The position numbers were made by a program, and so were the translations under genes. From contig JARICQ010000156.1 of assembly GCA_029264075.1 (NCBI GenBank), forward strand, positions 1 through 12,072: a stretch of DNA of 12,072 nucleotides. Direction: 5' to 3'. This DNA comes from Tissierellaceae bacterium (GTDB lineage Bacteria; Bacillota; Clostridia; Tissierellales; Tissierellaceae). Shown here in pieces: positions 1 to 7,916 of the stretch. A model generated the notes under the pieces. The model was not told where the DNA came from and did not search any database. It saw only the letters and a program-made list of their open reading frames with translations. The first letter of the stretch is position 1, and the number at the start of each line of letters is the position of its first letter.

Positions 1-2085
1 GATGTGAATTTGATCAAAAGAGATAAGTTGGCATTCGATTTAAATAAGGATTTAAAAGAAATAGAAGATTTTATAAATGAAAAGTCTAGGATCTTGCTTG
101 CCTATGAGGAAGAATTATCGGATTTAAATAACAAATTATCTATAAGAAAATCAAGCTTAGAAAAAACTGAAAAAAAATTAGCTAGGCTAGAAGAAAAAAT
201 ACTACTAATCCTTGACTATAGAGATCATTTAAAAGAAATAAGTGATAGGGAATTAGAGCTTGATATAATAAAGAAGGATTTAAAGGACCTAGAAAGAGAC
301 CTTGAAGAAACAGAAAATGAAATAGGAGAGCTATCAGACAAAAGGGATAGTTTAAATACAAATTATGAAATATGGAAGATAAATACTAAAGATATAATTA
401 AAAAGCTCCAAGCCATATATAGTCACATGTCCTACAAGATAGAGCTAGATAGTGGCTACAGTTCCTCAAAGATCCCTGAATTTTCAATTGAAGGAGATAG
501 ACTTTTATCTATCTTAGACGAAAGGAAAATAATCCAAGAAGATATAAATAGTAAGAACTTAAAGCTGGTGGCTATTGAAAAAGATCTTGAATATTTAAGG
601 AGAAATATAGAAACTTTTTTAGAGAACTTGGAAGAGATTAGTAGGGAATGGAAGACATATAAAGACCTAAGACTTCCACTTTTTGAGATAAACATAATAA
701 TAGAAGAGTTAAAAAGAAAAATAGAATCAAAAGAAGTTGAAAAGATAGACATAAAATCAAACTTAGATAGATCAAATGGTCAGCTTTCTATGCTGGAAAA
801 GAGCTTAGAAAATACAGAAAGACAGATAGAGAAAGCTCATAAAAGATCAGCAGTCCTAGTAGAAAGCGAAAGCATAGAAGAAGATATCAACAATGTTCAC
901 CGGGATATAGAATCTAATTTAAAGATTCTAGAGCTTGCTGGATCAGAGCTTGAAAAAGCAAAGAAGATGAAAAATAGCTTGGAATTAAATTGGAGCAAGT
1001 TGAATCATAGGGTAGATTTGAATATATCCAAAGGAAAAATCGAAAATATATTAAAGGGGAAAATTGACAATAATGCAAATTTAGTGGTAGATGAGTGGAT
1101 TTCAAAGATGACAAGAATTCAAATGGAGATCAAAGAAACTATAAATGAAGGAGAAAGATTTAGGACAAGATTTTTAAGAGAAATTGAAGAAAAACTAGAA
1201 GAGGATAAGTTGAAAATGAAGATAAAAAATGCTCTTACAGATTCTAACATATCTAATTTTACTTCCAATATAGTTTCCTTCAAGGGAATGAAAAACAATT
1301 TCCAACAAGAGCTGATCTCCTTATCCAGAGATAAAGAAAAAGCAGAAGAAGCCATGAAGCAGTGGATTGGCAGGGCTAGTATCTATGTGATTAGAATGAT
1401 TGAAAGCCTAAAAGACATGACATCAAGTATGAATTATACAAATGAAAGAGAGCATATATTTCCTCTTGTAAGGCTAAAGGGCGGTGAAAGGCTTCCAAAA
1501 AATGAGGAGGAAGTTAGCTATCTTCTTAGAGAACATTTCATCAGCTCAATTGACAAAACTATAGCGGAAAATGAAAATCTAGATTTGTTGGATGATAAAT
1601 TTGTAGAGGGTCTAATGGCAGACCATATCATATTTTCAAAGGCTCTTCAGGGAAGATACCCAGTACTTGAAGTATATAAGATGACAGAGAAAAATGAGTT
1701 TAGATATGCCAGACCAAGGGATGAATACTATTCTACATGGGAGGCTATAAATAAGGGTGAAGGTATATCAACAGAGGGAAGTGGTGGCCAAACTCTTTCT
1801 GTGACTACCTTTGTAAATATGATGATCATGAGTTTCAAGAAAAAACATCTAGGCAATGAAAACCCATCTACTGTTTTGATACTTGACAATCCATTTGGAA
1901 AGGCATCTGGAAGACATGTACTGGATCCTATATTTGAAATAGCAGACAAGCTACATTTTCAGCTTATTTGCTTTGCAGCACCTGAGATTATAAAGGTAGA
2001 GATAAGCGAGAGATTTCCAGTATTTTGGGAACTTAAGATTGAAGATAGAAAAGTTATTCATGGTGGAAGAATAATAAATGACTAA
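1..2085 (+). CDS. SMC/MukB-like coiled-coil ATPase, C-terminal part (5' end outside window)
   Basis: About 694 codons are visible and the frame is open to the left edge (GAT precedes the GTG at 4), so this is the C-terminal part of a larger protein. Numbered from that GTG, residues 1 to about 430 are Lys/Glu/Leu-rich heptad-like coiled coil. The remainder is an ABC-type ATPase tail. It has a signature-like GSGGQ (Ser593-Gln596) and a Walker B strand VLILDNP (Asp628, Asn629), followed by a D-loop-like region and a QLICFAAPE strand similar to the QLLIAAPE end of MukB-type ATPases. No Walker A is present, as expected if it lies in the missing N-terminal head half. Asn629 sits where ABC and SMC ATPases have the catalytic Glu. 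The family may be a DNA-organising or plasmid/phage-defence SMC relative (MukB/JetC-like). I cannot name it exactly, because the partner genes would be upstream of the window. The class is fairly sure and the role is inferred. Confidence 0.75.
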   Translation, partial: DVNLIKRDKLAFDLNKDLKEIEDFINEKSRILLAYEEELSDLNNKLSIRKSSLEKTEKKLARLEEKILLILDYRDHLKEISDRELELDIIKKDLKDLERDLEETENEIGELSDKRDSLNTNYEIWKINTKDIIKKLQAIYSHMSYKIELDSGYSSSKIPEFSIEGDRLLSILDERKIIQEDINSKNLKLVAIEKDLEYLRRNIETFLENLEEISREWKTYKDLRLPLFEINIIIEELKRKIESKEVEKIDIKSNLDRSNGQLSMLEKSLENTERQIEKAHKRSAVLVESESIEEDINNVHRDIESNLKILELAGSELEKAKKMKNSLELNWSKLNHRVDLNISKGKIENILKGKIDNNANLVVDEWISKMTRIQMEIKETINEGERFRTRFLREIEEKLEEDKLKMKIKNALTDSNISNFTSNIVSFKGMKNNFQQELISLSRDKEKAEEAMKQWIGRASIYVIRMIESLKDMTSSMNYTNEREHIFPLVRLKGGERLPKNEEEVSYLLREHFISSIDKTIAENENLDLLDDKFVEGLMADHIIFSKALQGRYPVLEVYKMTEKNEFRYARPRDEYYSTWEAINKGEGISTEGSGGQTLSVTTFVNMMIMSFKKKHLGNENPSTVLILDNPFGKASGRHVLDPIFEIADKLHFQLICFAAPEIIKVEISERFPVFWELKIEDRKVIHGGRIIND

Positions 2086-2090
2086 TATAA

Positions 2091-2132
2091 AAATGCAACT
2101 ATTATTCCCCAAGGGACTTAATAGTTGCATTT
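2091..2132. terminator. Shared hairpin between convergent ATPase gene and yihY
   Basis: A perfect 13-bp inverted repeat, AAATGCAACTATT (2091-2103) and AATAGTTGCATTT (2120-2132), encloses a 16-nt loop. It starts 5 nt after the ATPase stop codon. Read on the minus strand the stem runs into TTTTTATATT, a reasonable U-tract. On the plus strand it is followed by ATTTCTCC, which is weaker. The right arm and loop lie within the last codons of yihY. It probably acts as a bidirectional intrinsic terminator for the two convergent genes. Confidence 0.75.
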
Positions 2133-2941
2133 ATTTCTCCTCCCGTTATCACTATGATACTGCTTATATATAGCCATACTAGAAGAATTATAATACCCCC
2201 AAGACTTCCATAAGTTTTGCCATAGTTTCCAAAGTTGTTCACATAGAAAGAAAATAGACCTGAGATAATGATCCACCCAATAGATGTGAATATAGCTCCA
2301 GGAAGTGTGTGTTTGAATTTAATCTTGTTGTTTCTAATTGATGGGCTAAACTTATATAAGAGGGTAAAGGTAAGAATCATAAAACCTACTGATATGATTA
2401 TTCTAAGATATTTCCAAATTATTATAAATTTTTCAGTAAGACCTATATAATCAAATATCATGTTTCCAATAATTTCTCCAAAGACAAGAGTAGCCAATAC
2501 TATTAGAAGAAGGACCAATAAAGCTAGAGTGAACAATATAGCAACTCCCCTAAGTTCTATATAGGATCTTTTCTCTTCTACACCATAGGCTTTGTTTAGC
2601 GATTTGATAAGTGACATTATACCTCTAGAAGCAGCCCATATACCCGTGATAGCACCAAGAGACAAGAGTGTGTCGCTGCTTTTATTTATAGTTTCAGAGA
2701 GTAGTTCTGTGATTAGCCTTTGAGTATCTGAGGGAAGTATAACTATTAAATTTTGAAGCACATCATCTCTTGCTATAGGTGTGTAGCTAAGTAAATTTAA
2801 AAAGAATATAATAAATGGAAAAATAGATAGTATCAGGTAGTAGGCTAGCTGTGCACCCATAGCAGTTACACTATCCTCTTTCATTCTATATAGCAAGTCC
2901 TTTATAAACAATTTAGTCTTCACCGTATATTTATTAGCCAT
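2102..2941 (-). CDS. YihY/virulence factor BrkB family membrane protein
   Basis: This is an integral inner-membrane protein of the YihY/BrkB family. The family was once mislabelled ribonuclease BN, and its biochemical role is not established. The 279 residues match the usual length (about 280-300). Family hallmarks are visible: an N-terminal segment with AQLAYYLILSIFPF, then RGIMSLIKSLNKAYGV, and near the C-terminus PGAIF, then a GKTYGSLGG stretch and a final hydrophobic helix ending in GGEINA. About six membrane segments are apparent. I chose the ATG at 2941 because GAGGTG (2947-2952) lies 5 nt upstream of it. An in-frame ATG at 2977 would add 12 residues but has no ribosome binding site. 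The gene converges on the ATPase gene, and its last codons form half of the shared hairpin. I see no clear promoter; it may be expressed by read-through from the peptidase gene upstream. Confidence 0.9.
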   Translation of the reverse strand: MANKYTVKTKLFIKDLLYRMKEDSVTAMGAQLAYYLILSIFPFIIFFLNLLSYTPIARDDVLQNLIVILPSDTQRLITELLSETINKSSDTLLSLGAITGIWAASRGIMSLIKSLNKAYGVEEKRSYIELRGVAILFTLALLVLLLIVLATLVFGEIIGNMIFDYIGLTEKFIIIWKYLRIIISVGFMILTFTLLYKFSPSIRNNKIKFKHTLPGAIFTSIGWIIISGLFSFYVNNFGNYGKTYGSLGGIIILLVWLYISSIIVITGGEINATIKSLGE

Positions 2942-3024
2942 ATCCTCACCTCTTTCAATCTTACTTAAGTCTACCATTAAAAAGAATAAATTTGAAGTTT
3001 AATTTAAAATATTAAAGCCTGATT

Positions 3025-3076
3025 ATTAGATAAGGACATGAGAAATTAAATTCAATTTTCCATGCCCTTATCTAAT
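3025..3076. repeat. Long imperfect inverted repeat between S9 peptidase gene and yihY
   Basis: The arms ATTAGATAAGGACATG (3025-3040) and CATGCCCTTATCTAAT (3061-3076) pair over 16 bp with one mismatch. The 20-nt interior (AGAAATT...AATTTTC) can extend the pairing to a loop of about six bases, giving a near-continuous hairpin of about 52 nt. It lies about 40 nt past the peptidase stop codon on the minus strand. No run of T follows immediately in either direction, so it is a poor classic terminator. It may be a 3'-end stabilising or processing hairpin, a weak terminator, or a small dispersed palindromic repeat. Confidence 0.65.
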
Positions 3077-3116
3077 ATTTCTTGCATTGATTACTTGTAT
3101 TCAAGCTTATTTGTGT

Positions 3117-5111
3117 CTATTTTAAATAACTTTCAAACCAATCTCTTATTTCTTCTAATCTTCTTATCCTATGTTTTGGCTTACCAGATCTACTTAATTC
3201 GTGGTTTTCCTCTCTAAACATCACAAGTCTTGCATCCACGCCGTGATACTTTAAGGATGAAAACATCTGAAGCCCTTCAGGTGTCCAACACCTATAGTCT
3301 TCCTCTGAATGTATAAATAGGGTTGGCGTGGTCACCTTATCTGCATACTTCATAGGAGAGTGGAACCAAAGTTTATCTGGGTCAGTCCAAGGTGTAGTAG
3401 CTTGCTGGTCATCTGAAAAGAAGTAGCCTATATCGCTAGTGCCAAAGAAACTTATCCAGTTGGATATACTTCTTTGAGAAGCTGCTGCCTTAAACCTATC
3501 CGTGTGACCTATTATCCAATTAGTCATAAACCCACCATAAGAACCACCAGTGACTCCTACATTATCTTTATCTATAGATGGATATTTTTCAAGGACAATA
3601 TCTGTAAATTTCATTATATCATCGTAGTCTATAGTGCCATATTTGCCTCTTATATCAGCAAAGTGATTTCCCTTTCCGTCACTTCCTCTTGGATTACAGA
3701 AAAATACTAGATATCCCTCATTAGCCCAATACTGCATCTCATGGTAAAAGATCTCTCCAAATACAGTCTTTGGACCCCCGTGGATATTGAGTATTGCAGG
3801 GTATTTCTCCCCTTTTTTAAAGTCTATTGGCTTAATTACCCAACCGTCAATATCTATGTCGTCATTTTCAAAGCTCAAATGTTCAGGGAGGGATAGTCTT
3901 TTCTCCTTCAAAACCCAATCATTAAAGTGACTTAGCTGCTTCTCTTTTCCACCTTCCAGCTTATATAGCTCCTGCAAATGTAGGCCTCTGAGACCTATAA
4001 ACTGGATTAAATCTTCCTTCACATCGAAGCCATCTACACTACCCTTACTCTCACTAAGGACTTCCATATTCCCATCGAGATCGATACTATTTATATATGA
4101 ATTGTAGCCGTTTGTTGTGGTAAAGTAAAGTTTGCCATTTTCTACCCTCATAGATTTAGTCTGTCCATATCTACAGTCTGATCCAACTGAGCTCCAAAGA
4201 CTGAAATCAAAATCAGGGGGACTGATTTTCTCAACCTTTTCCTCCATATCCATAGCATAGATCTCAGGGTTTTGATTTAATCCATGTGACTTCATATCAT
4301 GGCCTGCAAATACTATACTATGGCCAATAAAATCAGCGAAGCTGTAGGAGAAGTCCTTGCGATGACTTATCTTTTTTAGTATGTCTTCTTTTATATCATA
4401 AGAGTATATATCAGATTTGACTTGCATTTTATCCATATAGGAGCTAGCAATGAAAATCATTTTATCTTTTTCTTTATTTAATTTAAAAACACCGACATCT
4501 GTATACTCATCTGTTAAAGTTTTAAATGACTTATCTTCTAAATTATATAGATATAATCTATTTCTTTTTTTATTTGTAAATCCGATACCATTTGACCAAT
4601 ATGGGATCTCATCCAATACTTCATAGTCTTTATCTTCTTTTCTTTTATTTAAGTAATCTTCTTTTTCTTTGATGCCCAAATCTTTTGTATTTTTATAATT
4701 AGGATCAAAAGTGGCAGAGAGGATTATTTTATTTTCATCTAAAAACTTATAGGTGTTTACATTTAGTGGAATTTCAAAATCTTTCTTAGCCTCTCCACCC
4801 CTTATATTGATCTTATAAAATGATGTGAATTCCTCTCCATCTTCTTTTCTTTTTTTATCTTTTTCGTCTCTTATAGCTGGAAATACTATATTTTCAGAAT
4901 CCTTCCATATAAAGCCTCTTTCATCACCAAAGCTAGTTAACTGTATGGATTTTTCATGCTTGTTGTCACAGACATATATATTAGATAAATATTTATTTTC
5001 TTCTAAATCTGCTTGATGAAGTACAAACCCAGTATGCAATCCATCTGGAGATATTTCTATTCCAGATAAAAACTTATATTCTATAAAATCCTCTAATTTA
5101 AGCTTGTCCAC
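3117..5111 (-). CDS. S9 family serine peptidase (prolyl oligopeptidase/acylaminoacyl-peptidase type)
   Basis: This is a cytosolic peptidase of the S9 clan that hydrolyses short peptides. With the GTG start it has 664 residues, the normal length. Residues 1 to about 400 look like the N-terminal beta-propeller (repeated strands such as SDIYSYDI and PEIYAMDM). Residues from about 410 to 664 are the alpha/beta-hydrolase domain. The catalytic triad is readable: Ser524 in GGSYGG, Asp605 in HSEEDYRCW and His637 in EENHELS. HGGP (from His444) fits the oxyanion-hole region. There is no signal peptide. The GTG at 5111 is preferred because GGAGGA (5118-5123) lies 6 nt upstream. The in-frame ATG at 5150 would overlap the preceding gene and lacks a site. 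The gene starts 13 nt after the stop codon of the 570-residue protein, so the two are co-transcribed and probably translationally coupled. Exo- versus acylaminoacyl-peptidase specificity cannot be told from the sequence. Confidence 0.93.
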   Translation of the reverse strand: MDKLKLEDFIEYKFLSGIEISPDGLHTGFVLHQADLEENKYLSNIYVCDNKHEKSIQLTSFGDERGFIWKDSENIVFPAIRDEKDKKRKEDGEEFTSFYKINIRGGEAKKDFEIPLNVNTYKFLDENKIILSATFDPNYKNTKDLGIKEKEDYLNKRKEDKDYEVLDEIPYWSNGIGFTNKKRNRLYLYNLEDKSFKTLTDEYTDVGVFKLNKEKDKMIFIASSYMDKMQVKSDIYSYDIKEDILKKISHRKDFSYSFADFIGHSIVFAGHDMKSHGLNQNPEIYAMDMEEKVEKISPPDFDFSLWSSVGSDCRYGQTKSMRVENGKLYFTTTNGYNSYINSIDLDGNMEVLSESKGSVDGFDVKEDLIQFIGLRGLHLQELYKLEGGKEKQLSHFNDWVLKEKRLSLPEHLSFENDDIDIDGWVIKPIDFKKGEKYPAILNIHGGPKTVFGEIFYHEMQYWANEGYLVFFCNPRGSDGKGNHFADIRGKYGTIDYDDIMKFTDIVLEKYPSIDKDNVGVTGGSYGGFMTNWIIGHTDRFKAAASQRSISNWISFFGTSDIGYFFSDDQQATTPWTDPDKLWFHSPMKYADKVTTPTLFIHSEEDYRCWTPEGLQMFSSLKYHGVDARLVMFREENHELSRSGKPKHRIRRLEEIRDWFESYLK

Positions 5112-5117
5112 ATAAAT

Positions 5118-5123
5118 TCCTCC
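5118..5123 (-). promoter_or_regulatory. Ribosome binding site fixing the GTG start of the S9 peptidase
   Basis: GGAGGA on the minus strand lies 6 nt before GTG (5109-5111) and directly before the point where the preceding gene stops (TAA at 5125-5127). An out-of-frame ATG overlaps the GTG (5110-5112) and should not be taken as the start. Confidence 0.8.
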
Positions 5124-5124
5124 A

Positions 5125-6837
5125 TTATACTTTATTTTCCCTAAGAGCATCTATCTCTATTACTTTTCCAGCCTTAGAAACTTCATCTTTGGATAGTAAA
5201 TAATTTACTGTTTTCTTTCCAAGACTTGTTAGGACAATTTCGTAGCTTGGATAAAGGCTATAGTCAATTATACCCATATACCTTAAATACTGATAATAGT
5301 GAAAGAAAAAATCGCTGTCTATAGATGCATTTGGAAACACTTCTAACATCTCGTATTTTTTATTTTTTTCCAATGAAGATAGAAACTCGAGGAGATCTTT
5401 TTTATATTTTCCAAAAGTTTTTTCTCCTTGGAATTCATCTATGGTTTCTATAAAATCCTTGCTCCAAATATAGTCAAAAAATAGGGTGAATTTCTCTTCA
5501 TCTCTAAGCTTTAAAAAGCTTACACCCTTAGCGGTTGAATGAAGTTTCCCCTTTTTTACTTCACATAGGCCTAAGTGTATAGATATATTATAATATAGGT
5601 CAATCAAGGGGAAGTCAGATTGATTTGGTGCTTTTTTATTTGTTTTTTCAGATAGATCAAGGAGACTGTTTATCTCTTTTAAATGAACTCTTTTAATCTT
5701 CTTAGACTTTTCAGTAAGTCCTAGGGGGGAGTTTGTTGTATAGAGAATAAATTTGTCGAAATCAATTATAGGTATAGAATAAAAGTCGCTAAATTCTCCC
5801 TTTATAGCATTATAAAATCTTTCATCAATTTTAAATGGTAGTTTTACTCCTGACAATAGATTCATGAAATAAAATCTATTCTGGCTAATTTCTAAAATAC
5901 TATTATAGGACTTATTATATTTCTTATTTTTGTTATTTAGAAATCCAAGGTATAACTTTAGGGAGGATATGTAGGCATTTAATACCTTATTGGACATTAT
6001 AAGCCCATCTTTTATTGCTGAATGAAAAAACAAACTTAAGTCCACTTGATTAAGATTATATAGAGACAAATCTTCTTCTCCTAGGTAATATTCAAATAAA
6101 TCAATCAGACTTGATATTATTCTATCTGAATTATAATTTTTCTTTTTAGAATTTAAATAATCTTGAAATTCTTCGATCTCATCATAGAATACAGAGGATA
6201 TATCATATTCAAGCTCCATAGCTTCAAAAACACAGTTTGTATATATTGTATATAAGTTGATACTATGATTTTTAAGATAGAGCTGCATATTTAAATCAGG
6301 AAAAACTCCTCTTAGGTTATTAAAGTCTACAAATATCTCTCTTATAAATTCATCTTTTACAGAATTTGGAAGATAGCTTATACTACCTACAAATGTATTT
6401 AATCCAAGTAAGTTTGCAATCCTACTAAATATTAAGTCGCCAATATCTACAACCTGGGCAAGATCTTCTTCCCACACCAGTTCTTCTTTGTTTTCAAGCA
6501 GGTTCTTCAAGAGTAAGAATCCATTATCTATACTTATGATTTCAAACAATGAAATGTTAGAATCGTTCCTAGCTTCCAATATTTTGACTTCATCAGCATT
6601 TAAACTATCCCTATTCTCACTGAGATATGAGTCTATAAATGAATTGCCATCCTTATCTAAAAAGTCAAAACTAAGCCATAGGTCAAAAGCTATATTGTGA
6701 CTAAAAAAATCCTCATGAAAAAATCGCAGCTCTTCTATTACGCTAGGTTTCTCCATTTCGTTAGATATATATTTAAGCAGTTTTTTTGTAACTGCTAGAT
6801 TTGTATTTTGTATTTTTTTGTATTTTGCTTTATTCAT
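5125..6837 (-). CDS. Uncharacterised 570-residue protein, coupled to S9 peptidase
   Basis: I do not recognise this gene with certainty. The protein is soluble-looking, with no signal peptide or membrane segment, and is rich in Leu, Asn, Lys and aromatic residues. Residues of about 50-165 (FDLWLSFDF, then GNSFIDSYL, ADEVKILEA, LFEIISID, GFLLLKNLL and a DIGDLIFSRI segment) resemble the conserved region found next to SEC-C metal-binding motifs in some bacterial proteins. No SEC-C cysteine cluster is present; only isolated cysteines occur (TNCVF, LGLCEV). The last third looks like a helical segment with winged-helix character, but this is weak. The start ATG at 6837 has AGGAGG (6842-6847) 4 nt upstream. 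It is the first gene of a two-gene unit with the S9 peptidase, which begins 13 nt after its stop. A role in peptide or protein turnover is suggested by position only. Confidence 0.8.
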   Translation of the reverse strand: MNKAKYKKIQNTNLAVTKKLLKYISNEMEKPSVIEELRFFHEDFFSHNIAFDLWLSFDFLDKDGNSFIDSYLSENRDSLNADEVKILEARNDSNISLFEIISIDNGFLLLKNLLENKEELVWEEDLAQVVDIGDLIFSRIANLLGLNTFVGSISYLPNSVKDEFIREIFVDFNNLRGVFPDLNMQLYLKNHSINLYTIYTNCVFEAMELEYDISSVFYDEIEEFQDYLNSKKKNYNSDRIISSLIDLFEYYLGEEDLSLYNLNQVDLSLFFHSAIKDGLIMSNKVLNAYISSLKLYLGFLNNKNKKYNKSYNSILEISQNRFYFMNLLSGVKLPFKIDERFYNAIKGEFSDFYSIPIIDFDKFILYTTNSPLGLTEKSKKIKRVHLKEINSLLDLSEKTNKKAPNQSDFPLIDLYYNISIHLGLCEVKKGKLHSTAKGVSFLKLRDEEKFTLFFDYIWSKDFIETIDEFQGEKTFGKYKKDLLEFLSSLEKNKKYEMLEVFPNASIDSDFFFHYYQYLRYMGIIDYSLYPSYEIVLTSLGKKTVNYLLSKDEVSKAGKVIEIDALRENKV

Positions 6838-6903
6838 ATTTCCTCCTAAAACTTGCGTACAAGATTGTGATAAAAACTATGCTATGTACTAATGTTAGTT
6901 TAT

Positions 6904-6933
6904 ATTATAGATTATTGCAAGATAAACTTTGAA
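6904..6933 (-). promoter_or_regulatory. Candidate sigma-A promoter for the 570-aa protein/S9 peptidase unit
   Basis: On the minus strand, TTCAAA (6928-6933) and a perfect TATAAT (6904-6909) are separated by 18 nt. They lie about 65 nt upstream of the ATG at 6837 and just after the opp terminator. The -10 is consensus and the -35 matches TTGACA at only 4 of 6 positions. In such AT-rich DNA this is suggestive rather than firm. Confidence 0.45.
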
Positions 6934-6937
6934 TAAA

Positions 6938-6965
6938 AAATAAACCCCACTAGTGAGGTTTATTT
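6938..6965 (-). terminator. Intrinsic terminator of the opp operon
   Basis: AAATAAACC (6938-6946) and GGTTTATTT (6957-6965) form a perfect 9-bp stem. Inside it, CACTAGTG extends the pairing past one C/A mismatch. Read on the minus strand the hairpin runs into TTTATTTTTTATTC, a good U-tract. Its first arm overlaps the oppF stop codon (TAA at 6960-6962), so termination begins immediately at the end of the operon. Confidence 0.85.
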
Positions 6966-7916
6966 ATCAAATAAGAAGCAAGAAACAAAATGGTCTTTTT
7001 CTATTTCTACCAGTTCAGGATCTATATTGTCACATTTATCCATCCTATAAGGGCATCTTGGAGCAAATCTGCATCCTGGAGAAGGATTTATTGGAGATGC
7101 TATTTCACCCTTTAGTAGGATTTTATCTCTTTTCACCTTTAAACTAGGGATAGGAATTGCTGACAATAATGCTTTTGTATAAGGATGCATGGTATTTTCA
7201 AACAGCGCGCTAGAAGGGGCTTTTTCTACTAATTTGCCTAAATACATAACTGCTATAGTATCAGAAATATGTTTTACTACAGATAAATCATGAGTGATAA
7301 ATAAGTAGGTTAAACCAAATTCTTCTTGCAAATCTTGCAAAAGATTTAGAACCTGTGCTTGTATAGATACATCTAAGGCAGATACAGGTTCATCTGCTAC
7401 TATGAATTTTGGATTTAAAGACAAGGCTCTTGCTACACCAATTCTCTGTCTTCTACCACCATCTAATTCATGGGGATAAGAGTTTATTAAACTTTGTGAT
7501 AGGCCAACAGTATCCATCAATCTACTTACTTCTTTTTGAATAGATATTTTATCCTGATCTCCTATCTTGTGAATAATTAAGGGTTCTCCTATTATTTCAG
7601 AAACAGACAACCTTGGATTTAGAGAGGAGAAAGGGTCTTGAAAGATAATTTGCATCTCTCTTCTCATCCTGGCAAGATCTTTTTTACCCATATTAATTAT
7701 ATCTTTTCCTTCAAAACTTACAGACCCATCTGTAGCTTTCAAAAGTCTAAGTATAAGTCTACCAGTAGTAGATTTACCACATCCAGATTCTCCTACTAGA
7801 CCCAATGTTTCACCTTTATTGATTTCAAAATTTATATCGTCAACTGCATGTAAGAGACCCTTAGGAGTATCAAAATACTTTTTCAATCCAGCAACTTTTA
7901 AAATAGCTTCCGTCAT
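6960..7916 (-). CDS. oppF: Oligopeptide/dipeptide ABC transporter ATPase OppF
   Basis: This is one of the two cytoplasmic ATP-hydrolysing subunits of the peptide importer. Motifs in order are Walker A GESGCGKST (42-50), Q-loop Gln93, signature LDGGR (151-155), Walker B with Asp175-Glu176 in VADEPVSALD, and switch His209. The C-terminal oligo_HPY region has cysteines in CRFAPRCPY, MDKC and VSCF. Similar clusters bind iron-sulphur in some Opp ATPases; whether this one does is inference. The signature has Asp in place of the usual Ser of LSGGQ, a variant I believe also occurs in other clostridial OppF proteins. At 318 residues it has normal length. Its ATG overlaps the oppD stop by one base (TAATG), with AAGGAGG (7924-7930) 7 nt upstream, so translation is coupled. 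It is the last gene of the operon. Confidence 0.93.
   Translation of the reverse strand: MTEAILKVAGLKKYFDTPKGLLHAVDDINFEINKGETLGLVGESGCGKSTTGRLILRLLKATDGSVSFEGKDIINMGKKDLARMRREMQIIFQDPFSSLNPRLSVSEIIGEPLIIHKIGDQDKISIQKEVSRLMDTVGLSQSLINSYPHELDGGRRQRIGVARALSLNPKFIVADEPVSALDVSIQAQVLNLLQDLQEEFGLTYLFITHDLSVVKHISDTIAVMYLGKLVEKAPSSALFENTMHPYTKALLSAIPIPSLKVKRDKILLKGEIASPINPSPGCRFAPRCPYRMDKCDNIDPELVEIEKDHFVSCFLFDK

Noticed and set aside
1..2085. Complete SbcC- or RecN-type ATPase starting at the GTG at position 4
   Set aside because: No Walker A motif exists in the visible part, the frame is open to the window edge, and the coiled coil begins immediately, so the start is outside the window.
2978..3116. 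Small gene or RNA in the gap between yihY and the peptidase gene
   Set aside because: No open frame with a ribosome binding site and no tRNA-like fold is visible; only the palindrome at 3025-3076 stands out.
5112..5150. Upstream ATG start for the S9 peptidase at 5150
   Set aside because: It would overlap the preceding gene and lacks a ribosome binding site, while GTG at 5111 has GGAGGA at 6 nt and gives an N-terminus that begins at the conserved propeller.
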